Assembly (NCBI GenBank): GCA_003988855.1
Contig: QYAI01000146.1
Location: 38,415 to 102,414 of the forward strand
Direction: 5' to 3'
Source of the DNA: Arachnopeziza araneosa
Taxonomy: Eukaryota > Ascomycota > Leotiomycetes > Helotiales > Arachnopezizaceae
DNA: 64,000 nucleotides
Position 1 is the first letter of the stretch. Each line of letters starts with the position of its first letter. Under the pieces are notes generated by a model that searched no databases, had not been told where the DNA came from, and saw nothing but the letters and a program-made list of their open reading frames with translations. The position numbers and the translations under genes are program-made. Of the stretch, positions 9,898 through 20,440 are shown piece after piece.

Positions 9898-11556
9898 TCA
9901 TGCGCTCTTCTTCGCCGAAATACCCAATCTATCAGTAAACACACTATTCCAAATCCCACTTGAATTCAGTTGTTGGTAGACACTCAGCCATTTAGGGAAC
10001 ATTTCGTAAGTCTCTTTCACTTCTTCTCCATCCACCGTATCCAGATCCAAACCCCAGTGAACCCTCAACTTCGAATTCTCCGCTGCCATTATCTTCTTTA
10101 CTTCTTTCAACAATTCATGGCCATTATTGATGCCCTTCAGCATATCCATTTCCACCGTACAGGTCAGTCTACCTTCTGAAGCTGCAAGGTACACTGGGCT
10201 CGCTGCAACAAACCGAACGCCCAGCGGTCCCACAAGATACCATTTTTTCACCGCCACCAGGTTAGCAAACTTAGCAAGTAGACTATCGATATTGTCGACG
10301 AGAGTCTCATCAACCGGGAAAGCCAATTCCATAGCGAAAGCACTGACAGCATTTGCGGCCCCGAGATTCAGGACCTTGAAACTTTTATCGATATATTTCT
10401 GATCTTGGAGAGAAAGAATTGCCTTTTGCACCATTGTAGGGCTTAGAGATGGAAATTTATTTAGCAGCAAGACAAGCGCTTTTTGAGCCACTTTAAGTTG
10501 GGCCAGGAGGCCATCGAACCAATTTGCGAAACCGCGGGATCCAGAGGGTTTATCGACATGAACGATATCAGCAGTTGAGACGATACAAGCATGTGTGCCC
10601 CCAAGAACGTAAGGGTTGATGTCAATCTCGAAATGACGGTGCCCAGTGAGAACTTCGGGCAAGGGTCCTCCAGGCTGCATTACAAGTTTGGTTTTGACGT
10701 TTTCCCAGGTATCGATTGTACGATTTTCTTCGAGAAAATACGCATCTGTGATTGCGACAGTATACGAGTAGATGAGACCGGTACAGCCCATTGAGATTAA
10801 CGCAGAATAGAACCAGTCGTCATCCTGTTTGAGTGCGATGGTAGGGTGTGCCGATGCAAAACTATCAGGATCGGATATTCCGTTCTCGGGCTCAATTTGG
10901 CAAACTGCTCCAGTCTCAAGGACCAAGGTAATAGAGCGGACACTGCTTGCCAGAGGACCGAGTGTGACGCCTTTGCCATGAGTTCCCGTCGAAATAGCAC
11001 CTGCTAATGTTTGGCCATCATAAGCCCCCATATTTATCAAAGCCAAGCCCTTTTTATCCAGTGTGTTATTTAAGTCTTTGATGGTGATGCCACTTTCGAC
11101 AGCAAATAAGCTGGGGCTCAATCCTGGATCACGAAGTAAAGCAACATCAACCTCCAAGACTTTGTTCATCTTCTTTGGATTCAGCAAGATACCATTCGTA
11201 GGAGCTACATCGGAAAAGGAGTGCCCGGAGCCAACCGCACGAACGGTTTTGTTCTTATCTTGACCTTGCTTGACCGCATTGATAAGATCTTGAAGGTTTT
11301 CAGGTTCAAGAATTTGGAACGGCTCGCAGTACTGTTCTTGGACACAATTCGACCAAGACTTTTTCTTCGCGACTTCTTCCGCTGCAGCAAATGATTCTGT
11401 CGATCCTGACGAAGCAAATGAATTGACAGCTCGACCAAATGACTCTGTATTGTTGAGGATTTGATATTTTGTCTGACTCAGAAGCTCGTCATTCTCAGGG
11501 TCTTGCAGGAGAGCTCCGAGGACACGTTCAGCATCTGACTCCTTTGTCGAAGACAT
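9898..11556 (-). CDS. FAD-linked sugar-1,4-lactone oxidase-like protein
   Basis: Intronless, 552 residues, ATG at 11556. It belongs to the VAO/PCMH flavoenzyme superfamily: the FAD-binding part has KTVRAVGSGHSFSD (the GHS histidine is the usual covalent FAD site in aldonolactone oxidases), ILLNPKKMNKVLEVD, and AGAISTGTHGKG with a pyrophosphate-binding Gly-rich loop. The C-terminal substrate domain ends with LRVHWGLDLD, comparable to the HWxK-type motif of D-arabinono-1,4-lactone oxidase and L-gulonolactone oxidase. True ALO enzymes make D-erythroascorbate and reduce O2 to H2O2. This one has an unusual N-terminal extension of about 70 residues before the FAD domain, so it is a paralogue with uncertain substrate rather than the core ALO1. 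No signal peptide seen. Confidence 0.85.
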   Translation of the reverse strand: MSSTKESDAERVLGALLQDPENDELLSQTKYQILNNTESFGRAVNSFASSGSTESFAAAEEVAKKKSWSNCVQEQYCEPFQILEPENLQDLINAVKQGQDKNKTVRAVGSGHSFSDVAPTNGILLNPKKMNKVLEVDVALLRDPGLSPSLFAVESGITIKDLNNTLDKKGLALINMGAYDGQTLAGAISTGTHGKGVTLGPLASSVRSITLVLETGAVCQIEPENGISDPDSFASAHPTIALKQDDDWFYSALISMGCTGLIYSYTVAITDAYFLEENRTIDTWENVKTKLVMQPGGPLPEVLTGHRHFEIDINPYVLGGTHACIVSTADIVHVDKPSGSRGFANWFDGLLAQLKVAQKALVLLLNKFPSLSPTMVQKAILSLQDQKYIDKSFKVLNLGAANAVSAFAMELAFPVDETLVDNIDSLLAKFANLVAVKKWYLVGPLGVRFVAASPVYLAASEGRLTCTVEMDMLKGINNGHELLKEVKKIMAAENSKLRVHWGLDLDTVDGEEVKETYEMFPKWLSVYQQLNSSGIWNSVFTDRLGISAKKSA

Positions 11557-12849
11557 AAATCAATGGCGTTGGCAGAGAAGAATAGAAGTAAAAGAGGATT
11601 TTGGGTTTCTTAGTCGTAGAATATATTTATCTGCAATGTGGAAGGCTGAAAGGGAGAGAAATCGTCCAAAGTAACTCTTCTGCGAGTTTATCTATCCAGC
11701 ACAGGGAGCGGGGATGCATCAGCCGTGCAGGTTGCATTTCAGCCAGCCACAAGCCAAAGCACTCGGCCTTACTCAACCTGAATCAAAAACATCTACATAT
11801 TCTTGGTGGTTTATTGATGGTAAACTTCCTAGGTCGATGAATATTCGTTTCTACAAACGAGAATAATTAAGCTTGATAAATATTGAAAAGAAAATATGGG
11901 TGGTTTCATAGCCTTCTGTTAGCCGCACCTCCGTGACATTGATAATCAAGATCTGGTTTTCGAACCCAGCTAGCCACAATAATGCCACTGAATTTTCCAA
12001 GCCCGTTTATATTGCATGATCGTCATCTCAGTGTAATCAGGCGCAAACAGTGAACAGTTGATAGCCTCGTCGCCGTTGAGAATTTGACGGATTTCAATCA
12101 GCCATGACCATCCCGGGAAAGAATGAGCAGGACACTCTGCATTTCGAGGATGTTGTAATTTAAACATTCTGGTTCAAAGATCTGACCAAATTTACGAAGA
12201 TGGGAAAATTCTTCCATTGCTACATCGCTTGTTGTAAAGTTAGCAAAATGTGGTATCAGCTTCTGAATACCGCCGTTTAAAAAATATCACCTAGATCTCC
12301 CACGATAGAGATCTACAAATGTTGTATGGGGTGTCATAGCGTTTGATCGCTTAAAAATTATTACATTTCAAAGGGAGAGAAGTTGTTTCGTCTTACCAAA
12401 GACGGGTTCCAGCTCGTCTAACGAGGAGGTGGTTCAACCCATGTAACAAAAGTTCAACATAGGTAGAACTTTAAGCTTAATAATTCTTGGCGTAAGACTA
12501 GCATGTAGTAGCAATAGGCGCCTCCTTGGCATATGCTAACATATGTAAGATAATTTAAAGGAAATAAAAAGCTACCTTTTTTTTAAAATATATATATATT
12601 GGGCATAAAAATACTTACTTCACATGTACCAAAAAGTGATAAAACTTACTTTTTCTTTACGTAGACTAAGTATATTAAGCACATGTTTAGCATATGCTCT
12701 TAGTTCTATAATGGAATAGCAGCGCCGACAAAGCTCGGCACATGTAAAAGTTAGCGTCCGGCACTGTACTTAAAGTGGTAATTTTGCATATATTCTAGAT
12801 TGGTTGAACCTTTTTCTACATTAGAGGAGCTGATAGTGTATTCTACATT
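11557..12849. other. AT-rich non-coding region
   Basis: No gene supported. The part 12480-12720 is strongly AT-rich with TATATA tracts and looks like decayed repeat DNA. A short minus ORF at 11970-12167 contains a PAHSFPGWSW phrase reminiscent of the C-terminal part of HET proteins, but is too short to call. Confidence 0.4.
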
Positions 12850-13346
12850 ATGAATTCTCTCAATGATAAGAATAAGAAGTCAGCCACAACCGCAGCGAAC
12901 CCAGCTACAGAAGATCGGAAGTCACCAGCGAGTCATAATGCAGAGAAACCATCCCTCATTGACCGCGAATATCTGAAAGGAGTGGCTTCTGTGCCACACT
13001 CGGATCGCGACAACTTCGTTGGCTTCCGCCCACACCATATCTTCCTGCACCCTCACGAACCCTGCACAACTGCAAAAGGTGCTTCAACTCGAGAACAAAC
13101 CTACTCTTCAGTTCTGGAAACATAATTCACGGAATGGCCTACGAAGTGCAGAAAGAGTCACATATGGAGTACCTGAAGTATTATGAGACCGAGGCCTATC
13201 AGGTCACGGGATGCAATATCAAGTTGGATAATGGAACTGAGGTCCCGGGTGAGACATTCATTTACAATGGGAATAAGAATCTGTTAAAGAATGGCACTTT
13301 CGACTTGAAGGATTGGCAGATGGAGCAGCTTGAGAAGAAGTCGTAG
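12850..13346 (+). pseudogene. AIG2/gamma-glutamylcyclotransferase-like pseudogene
   Basis: Three frames in a row encode parts of one AIG2-like fold. From 12850 an ATG-led polar N-terminus reads up to SDRDNFVGF. Around 13045-13105 another frame gives TLTNPAQLQKVLQLENKPTLQ, matching the family's YGTLxxPxxLxxVLxLxxxPTL start. From about 13116 a third frame reads GNIIHGMAYEVQ, KYYETEAYQVTGC, GETFIYNG and GTFDLKDWQ to a stop at 13346, matching the family's C-terminal half. Roughly 25-40 residues between the PTL motif and HGMAYEV are missing, together with the Gly-Thr of the substrate loop. An intact enzyme would cyclise gamma-glutamyl substrates; this copy cannot. Confidence 0.75.
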
Positions 13347-14612
13347 AAAAGGGGGAGAAGACTCAAGGACAGAGCCCAGCACCCACACGCATAAAAATTT
13401 CGCAGTTTCACTACTACCTGCAGTCCGAAAAACAGACTGAGTGTGACCCAGTTGCAGCGGCCGACTTGCACAAGCTTCCTTTGGGCTTTCACGCACACTC
13501 TCAGCAGACTCTTCACCGCGATCTTTTCTTTTCCTCGGAAGTGACGGTCCACTTGACGCTCTCAAGCCTCCCTGCATGACTAGTTCCCATCTAAAAGCGA
13601 TACAGCATTGGTAATGGATCACTAAGGCGCAAATTTTGCTCTTGTCCCACCAATGTGTGTGACAGCTGCGAATAGGACGCAGGACATAATCTTATCGCAT
13701 CTAATCAGATCCGCTCCGAATATCGGATGGCGTGATCTTATCAGATCAAATCCCTGACATACCTCTCTGACAACACCGCAATATCCCCAACTGCTCTGTA
13801 GGCTCTGCAAAAGGTCTCATCATGCTCTCTCTTCGTCCTCCTTCCAAACAAAGAATTATTTAACACCTCCCTGCCTATCATGTTTTTTCCCCCGGAATCT
13901 TCCTTCTTGGCTCCTATGCAACTGTGCTTCATCGCGGTTGAATCTCTTTACAAGGGGGAAAATAGTGGATATTTTGAGAAGAAAGTACGGAGTACACCTT
14001 CAGCGCTCAGTGGCATACCAGCTGCGCCAAGAGACCCCACTCTCTACGCAAAATCAAGCCCATGGAAGTATATCGGACGTCAATCATGGAGCTCCAAGAC
14101 ATTTGCAGAAGCTTGATCTGTTGGTCCAATGGACTGCGAAATCAGTAATCAGAGTACCGAGATAATGCGGGATATCAAACGGCAAGTCAAGATCACGTAA
14201 TAGAGTTGCTTTCATGGCTGAGTCTTGTGCGCTGGTTAGGAGAGTGTTCTAGCTAAAAGAGGTTCGAGTCCGTCCCCTACCCGGTACGTGTTTCTTAGAT
14301 TGGATGGTAATGGTTCATGTGTGGAGTCTTTCAGCTGCAGGCTTTGAGAATCTTTCCGTTGTGTTACTTTTAAGTGTAGTTTTAGTGGCCACTGATGTCG
14401 TCAGAAGATTTAGCTCTCCATCCTTTCAAGGTTATCTGCTTCCGCTGTACCTCCTATTTGGCCGTCCTGAAGCATAAGGCTACGGAAATCCTCAGTTGAT
14501 TTCTTCAAGTTGCTTCTATCATTTCTCTACTTACCAATTGGAAATTTTAAAGTTAAACCCTCCCTGAACGACTGCGGGCTGGATATCCGCACCTTCTTGT
14601 TGTTTTCTCGCA
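13347..14612. other. Intergenic; no gene supported
   Basis: Stop-rich DNA with a perfect Pol III B-box-like string GGTTCGAGTCC at 14263 but no foldable tRNA around it. The last 200 bp are the pyrimidine-rich upstream region of the next gene. Confidence 0.45.
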
Positions 14613-15411
14613 ATGTCTGCCTCGATTAGGAAGAGCTTTGTGTTCCTTCTAGCAGCTTGTCTGCTTTTTACGCTTTCTTTAGCTCTGGATGAAGCGACTC
14701 TTCACGATGAGCGCTCTGAGCTCGTTGCGAGGGGTTATCCCAAGAAATTGAAACACCTCTCGGATAAAGCCCACGGTACAATAATGGGCTTGACGGTAAT
14801 ATTGATTTTCCCGCTCGGTGCTATGTCGTGGAAATTATTCGATCGAGTGTTCAGTCCTGGAACGCTTCTTTGGATTCACATTGGTGCTCAGATTCTAGGC
14901 TTGGCGATGTTGGTTACCGGGTTTGGTCTCGGAGTTTGGGTTGCAATTTTGCACGCTGAGGTATGTCAAATTTCTGTTGCTGCTTTGGCAGGAGGCATCT
15001 TGAATGACAATTCTCCTCCAACAGGTTTACAACGATCCCAATGGCCACGTTATTCTCGGCACTATCCTGGTAGCATTGTTCCTCCTCCAACCACTCCTCG
15101 GCGTGTGGCACCATCGACTCTACAATGCCCACAAATCAAATGACGTCCTCCGTCAGAGCCACATCTGGATCGGTCGTGTTCTTATCATTCTCTCAATAGT
15201 CAACGGCGGAACGGGTTTACTTCTCGGTGACAATAGCCCTGGCGGAGAAAAGGTGTATGAGGCACTAGCAATTATCGTTGGGGTTGCGTACATAGCGTCG
15301 GTGACGCTGTGGTACTTCAATAAAAGGAGCACTGTTGCGGAGAACGGAATTGATAGTCAGGAAGAGAAGGCGGAGAAAGTTGTGGGTGTGACTGGGAACC
15401 ACAAGCTGTGA
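14613..15411 (+). CDS. Cytochrome b561/ferric reductase-type membrane protein
   Basis: Exons 14613-14960 and 15025-15411 with a phase-0 intron (GTATGT..CCAACAG); 244 residues. Starts with a signal peptide or first membrane helix (KSFVFLLAACLLFTLSLA), followed by four to five membrane helices. Histidines set at helix positions (DKAHGTIMG, LLWIHIGAQ, PNGHVILGT, RQSHIWIGR) are the four b-haem ligands expected for the eukaryotic b561 domain found in FRRS1/CDH-like proteins. There is no DOMON domain before it. Role: transmembrane electron transfer, possibly to ferric iron or an extracellular oxidoreductase. The C-terminal tail is charged and cytosolic. Confidence 0.9.
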
Positions 15412-15996
15412 GAACGTGCTCCGAGCCTTCTCGCTTTAATAGCATATTGGCCTTACTGCATAATGGTACAAGGTCTAGCAAAGACAGGGAAAGAAGGAGT
15501 AGTTCTACAGATATTGAGGACCAGAAAGTTGAGAAATATATTTCTCGGTATATGGGAAGAGTTGAGTCTAGGTTGCGAAGTCTATACACATATTCTTCAA
15601 AGACCCATCCACAATACTACCGTGAGGAAAACTTGTAGGTTGATTGCTGAACGTAAATTGGATCCTGAAGCAGTTCCTAGCTGATCCCTATGGCTTGGTT
15701 ATTTGGCAAGTAGGCTTTGAAGTATTGCATGAATATCTTGGCGCTACCCGCAGGATCCAGCTGCCAACATCAATCGTTCGCTGGTGGGCTAGCCCCTCGG
15801 TTTATCCGTCAAACAACGTAAAGCCAAGTCTAAACCATGAAATTTGTCAAATGTGTATGTCTTCTTCTCCCAACTATTGCCATTACAGAATATCACTTAC
15901 GGAGTGAATATGCTGAGGCTCCATTTCTCCAATTCCGCTGGATCCATTCATGTTATGCGACTTCATTTTGAAGTTCCAATCCCTCTTGCTTGGCTC
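15412..15996. other. Intergenic between convergent genes
   Basis: Contains the two 3' flanks. Short overlapping ORFs show no family. Confidence 0.5.
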
Positions 15997-16452
15997 TCAA
16001 GTCGCTGTATCTGAACCTTCCTTGGCTCTCAGTACTGCCAGTCGCTCTTGATTTCTCTTTGAGATTATCCGCAGTGTATTTTTCTTCTCTATGTCCATCA
16101 TTTTGTCCCAATTCGAAATTCGACTCATTGTTCCATCGACGTTGATCACGATAGGACCGAGGTGATCGAGCTTGACTGTGGTACCGCCGCCACTCATGTC
16201 TAATTGGGTCGTAGAATTGGACGGCGCTTCTGGGAGAGCGAGCGGGGCTTTGGAGGAGGATTCCGAGGTGGCAGATTGATCGGCTGGCTTCGAAGCTGCG
16301 TCTGTGGAGGCACTCATTCTGGACGAATTTTTGGACGATCGAAGCAATGGGGTCCGAGAGAGGTAGAAAAGATTGCGGCGAAGGACAAAACGGACCTGCA
16401 TGTAGACGAAGAGAAGATTGGCCAAGCTCGAAAGTGATAAGCTTGATACCAA
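15997..16452 (-). CDS. Conserved fungal small protein, possibly mitochondrial
   Basis: 151 residues, single exon. The C-terminal third (KLDHLGPIVINVDGTMSRI, then NWDKMMDIEKKNTLRIISKRN, ERLAVLRAKE) matches a short, strongly conserved ascomycete protein of unknown function, in which LGPxVxNxDGTxSRIxNW and ENTLRxLxxRNxxRLxxLR are the invariant parts. The N-terminus is basic and hydroxylated (RFVLRRNLFYLSRTPLLRSS), compatible with a mitochondrial presequence. A second ATG at about 16317 would give a protein without it. Middle part is Ser/Ala-rich and likely disordered. No catalytic motif is visible. Confidence 0.8.
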   Translation of the reverse strand: MVSSLSLSSLANLLFVYMQVRFVLRRNLFYLSRTPLLRSSKNSSRMSASTDAASKPADQSATSESSSKAPLALPEAPSNSTTQLDMSGGGTTVKLDHLGPIVINVDGTMSRISNWDKMMDIEKKNTLRIISKRNQERLAVLRAKEGSDTAT

Positions 16453-17178
16453 AGACGCGCCTCCGTCTCGGGATAGAGATCACTTGTAGAAGAGTGCGGT
16501 GTGTAGAGAAGGTTGTGGTGAGAGAGGGATTGTTGGTTCAGATAAATCTAGCGCCGATGTTGCATCCTCAGGCTTCTACAAACTGGACCCTTAATCTAAA
16601 CTCCTAGGACTCGCTACCTTGCACTTCGCTTCGCTTGCGAGAATAAGCTCATGCGCCTGCAACTTGTGTGCTCGTCGTCAATGTTGTTTGCATCTATCTG
16701 GATTGATCCCGAACGAGATTCCTCAGAAATTTAAGAGTCCGATCTTATCTTCTACAAAGTTACACTTTGCATCAAGAGACTCTACCTACATGCCCCTCCA
16801 CGTAAAGTAGTTCCCACATACTTCACTTCTTTAGTAAAGCCTCATTTCGTACATAACACAAGACCTTTTTTATTCTTCAGATATCAAGTCCACGCACTTA
16901 TAAAATCTGACTATTTCCATCGCTAGATTGCTTGCTTCCTTTTGGAGTCCAGCAAGACTATCAGTCTTCCAAATCCCCTTCTTATCATCATATGGTTGCC
17001 TGCCGGCTGACCACATTCATAGACAGCCTTGTTAGCATTATATCCATTTCTCTATCCATCGCGGCTGCTTGGAATTATGAGAGCGTACGGGTTGCGTTTC
17101 TTGTTTCTCTTCGTCTACACACTTCGCCTTGCACTCGGTTAAGAAGCCTAAACAAGGTCCAGGAGGTCGACTGAAGAA
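16453..17178. other. Promoter region of the HET gene and neighbour
   Basis: Divergent intergenic DNA, partly pyrimidine-rich, no supported ORF. Confidence 0.5.
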
Positions 17179-19906
17179 ATGGGAGCAACCATGAGCTGCA
17201 ATTACTGCGATAGGACTGATTCTCATACGCATTACCATTGCCCTAAGTGCAATCGTATCGATGATTACTCTCACATCCACTGCCCTAATTGCGATCGTAT
17301 CAATGATTACTCTCATATCCACTGCCCTGATTGCGATCGTATTGATGATTACCATCATACCCATTGCTCTAAGTGCGATAGGATTGATTTCCATGTCCAT
17401 CCCGACCCTCTTCATTATCCTAAGCGCCTTTCCAATTCCAGACGCACGCCCTTCTCGACCACCAGAACAAGTGGGAGAACTACTACAACAAGTGGGAGAA
17501 CCACTACAACAAGCGGGAGATCCACTACATCAAGTGGGAGACAAATGCGGCATGATGATCGAAATTCTGAATCTGAATTACTCTCATCGACCTCCCTTTT
17601 CGGTCTCGATTCTCAACAGTCCAGCACAGCTGATCCAGCGCCGCCGGTCCTATTTGACCTTGAAATACCAGAAGGATGGGAAAGACAGTTCGTTACTTGA
17701 CGCCGTCGATATTTAAAAAGTGTACTGATCTCTTTTAGCTACATCCCCGACCTTTCACAAAATAGCTTCGGTCTAGAGAGTGATAAAGACTCTCCCTCAA
17801 TTACCATATCTTACTTCAGACGCAAGGTTAGAAACGATGAGGATGATGGCGACGTATTTGCTCGCATATGTTATGAGCAGAAGGATGAATATCCAAATTT
17901 TCCAGGGCTGGAAAGGCTCTCAAAGACTTGCAAAAGGAGCATGTTCGTGTTGCAAATCCTGCTTAACGACATAAAGTACCGAAACTGGGGATATTACGAC
18001 CTCTGCCCACGAGGGGAAAATCACCGCGTCTTCATCAGACTGGTACTGGAATCAGTTCCGATGCCCGGACCTAAATCGATACCAATGGTTGGATATGATT
18101 CATATTGTGGTCAACTGACTATTTTGTGCCACCGCCATAAACCTCATGCACAATACAAACCTCCAAAGAGTCATATTACATATGCTATTGATCCGGAGGG
18201 GGAACGCTGGGGTCACCGGAGCTTTAGATTCGATTATACGCCGATGTACTCGTATAGCTCGACAAACATACTTCCTGGTAAGCTGATATTCTCTTCTTCG
18301 TTCTTGTTGCTGATATCTTTCATCAGAAAGTATAGTCGATTCAAAAGCTCATAGCTTCCCCGATTTGGCTCAAAGCGAGGATTTTAAGATTGCGAAGAAG
18401 TGGTTTCATGACTGCCAAAGTCGTCATGACGGCTGTGAGAAGAAAAATGTTCTCTTCCGTCCACGCCGTTTGCTTGACATATCGAATGGTATTGAGAATC
18501 TGAAGATACAAGAAAATAATAATCTTCACAATATGTTATCCTATGCAACGCTATCCTATTGTTGGGGACTGCCTAGCTTGCAGAGCGACAGTCAGCCTTC
18601 TTATGTTACTACGCTCGATAACTTGTTTAAGAGGCAGCAGAGCTTTTCCGGCACCACTGATCAACTTCCGCAAACAATTATAGATGCCATCGATCTAGCA
18701 AGAGATCTTGGATTCAGTCATATCTGGATTGACAGTTTATGCATCTTGCAACAATGTGCCGAAGATTGGGATAGAGAGGGCAGTGAAATGCACCGTATAT
18801 ATGGCTGCTCCGACCTTACGATTGTTGCGAGAGAACCAGTAGAAGCACGTGAAGGCTTCCTCACATTTAACGATCCACCTTCGGTTGTGGGAGACTTTCC
18901 TGTTTTCAACTATGGCTTGTTGGCAAGCAGTAAGACAAGTTTGAAAGAGTTCCAGCCGGCTTCAAGATACAACTGGAGAAGCCGTGGTTGGACACTCCAA
19001 GAGGAAGCTCTCTCACGTCGAATACTCTACTGTATTGAGGACCCTGATATCAATTCAGTAGCCCAAAACAGTGGTCGAAAGCTTCTTTTTGAATTTGAGT
19101 GTCTTCAACATCATGTCAGGATTCCAAGAGGCCGTAAACGCGGGAGTGTGCGGCCATCCAGGGTGCAACCATGGACTCCGAAGCCTCGATTATCAAAAAG
19201 GAATGATATTGATTGGATATGGCGCAGAATGATTGAAGATTACTCATCTAGAACCTTAACCTTTGAGTCGGATGTTTTCCCTGCGCTATCAGGGATTACT
19301 AGCGAGGTGGCTCGCAGAATGACCGAGTTGGTTGGCCCAAAAAAGCCTGTTGACTTGGCTGGTTTATGGGAACACACTATACAACTAGATCTCTGTTGGA
19401 CTATTGCGAGTAGAGACAGCCTTGAGTACCGAGGGGAATCAACATTGTGGACCAAAGACCCAGATCACTCAACTGCTGCGCCAAGTTGGTCGTGGGCATC
19501 GCTACCATTAGCATCCGAAGTTCGATGGGATCCTTCCCTAGAAGCCAATGGTTACGAAAACTTTGACTTTGTCCAGCTAATGAATCGCCGCACTCCTCCG
19601 CTAGAGCAGGCCATCTCTGTAACGATTCATGAAAATAGCTCTATCACGCTCAAGTGCAAGCTACTATCTGCGAAAGACGTTAGCAATGAATTAACCCAAA
19701 GTATGCATCAGGTTCTTTTCCTTATCAAGGGGGAGGATCGTTACAACGATGAGATGTGGGAAGTTTACCATGGAATTGTTTTGGAACCGGACATTAGCGG
19801 TGTGAGGGAAAGGTATCGCCGTGTAGGGTCAATTTCTATAGGTAACGTGGATGAAGTGGCGAGTTTGATGGATCGTTTGGAAATCAGTGAGATAGAGATT
19901 GTGTAA
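17179..19906 (+). CDS. HET-domain protein with N-terminal CxxC/His repeat array
   Basis: Proposed exons 17179-17687, 17739-18277 and 18327-19906 (875 residues). Intron 2 is strong (GGTAAG..CATCAG, phase 1). Intron 1 (51 bp, GTTCGT..TACTGAT..TTTTAG, phase 2) is plausible but its donor is weak; without it the first exon would be a separate 173-residue gene. Residues 7-75 carry five 14-residue units with CxxC at 7/10, 21/24, 35/38, 49/52 and 63/66 and paired His between them, then four 7-residue TTTTSGR repeats (93-121). The middle exon (YPNFPGLERL, KTCKRSMFVLQ) is a usual HET N-terminal lead. The HET domain shows YATLSYCWG, LPQTIIDAIDLARDLG, IWIDSLCI, DWDREGSEM and IYGCSDLTIVA, then RSRGWTLQEEALSRR. 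Family role: heterokaryon incompatibility and programmed cell death; the metal array is inference. Confidence 0.8.
17197..17403 (+). repeat. Five 42-bp tandem units encoding CxxC/His repeats
   Basis: Unit length is 42 nt (14 residues, consensus HCPxCDRIxDYSHI). The first copy is most diverged and the fifth keeps the Cys pair but changes the tail. Because the unit is a multiple of three, other frames also stay open, giving shadow ORFs on both strands. Confidence 0.88.
17458..17541 (+). repeat. 21-bp tandem repeat encoding TTTTSGR
   Basis: Four near-identical 21-nt units (ACAAGTGGGAGAACTACTACA type) encode a Thr/Ser/Gly/Arg linker between the CxxC array and the rest of the protein. Confidence 0.85.
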
Positions 19907-20440
19907 GAATGGATGGACACAGATAGGCACGATGCACATCGCCCATTGATAATGGAGTTGGAGGTTTCAATGACGTCTTGTCAAATGCTCGTTATCAACA
20001 TATATTTCGGTGTGTTAGAACCTCGTCAACACAGCAGCGGTAGACGAAATGCACAGAATAGGACGAAGCTGGTGATCGAGCATTTATAATCAGTTTTTAT
20101 TCACTGGACTTCTTCTAGCATTAAAAATGGCACAATCACTAAAATCGACGAAAATCTATACACTAATGCCATTTAACACAACTTGATACCAGCAGTGCAA
20201 TAATAAAATATCAAAATTCAATATTATCATTTTTCATCTTTTGACTTTCAGTAGTTTTTTACTATTCAACCTGAGCCTTGAGTTAAGTCCTTCTTCTCTG
20301 CGTCCAGTAAGCAACGCGGCACGTTCTTAAATATTGCACTTCTTAAGACCTTTGAGGCTCCTTATCAATGTTCACAACAGCGAGACCTCAGTACGAGCAA
20401 CCACTTATTTCGACATATTTCAGTTTTGTACCTCCCCAGC
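19907..20440. other. Intergenic, AT-rich in 20080-20280
   Basis: Between the converging HET and glucoamylase genes; nothing recognised. Confidence 0.5.

Noticed and set aside
11943..11981. TTCGAACCC string resembling a tRNA T arm
   Set aside because: The T loop would be two bases too long and no other tRNA arms are present.
12243..12256. TGGTATCAGCTTCTG resembling a retrotransposon primer-binding site
   Set aside because: No LTR end directly precedes it; the match to an initiator-tRNA site is too short.
12431..12448. GGTTCAACCCATGTAACA, like the 3' end of the LTR at 5442 with C-to-T type changes
   Set aside because: Only 18 bases match and no left end or target duplication was found, so I did not call an LTR.
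14213..14290. tRNA-like string with GGTTCGAGTCC and CTGGTTAGG
   Set aside because: The B box is perfect, but the T stem has two mismatches, no anticodon stem forms and no acceptor stem partner lies 65 bases upstream. At best a decayed tRNA or SINE fragment.
17038..17415. 125-codon minus-strand ORF with repeated MRVIIDTIAIRAVD units
   Set aside because: It is the reverse shadow of the 42-bp repeat that encodes the CxxC/His array.
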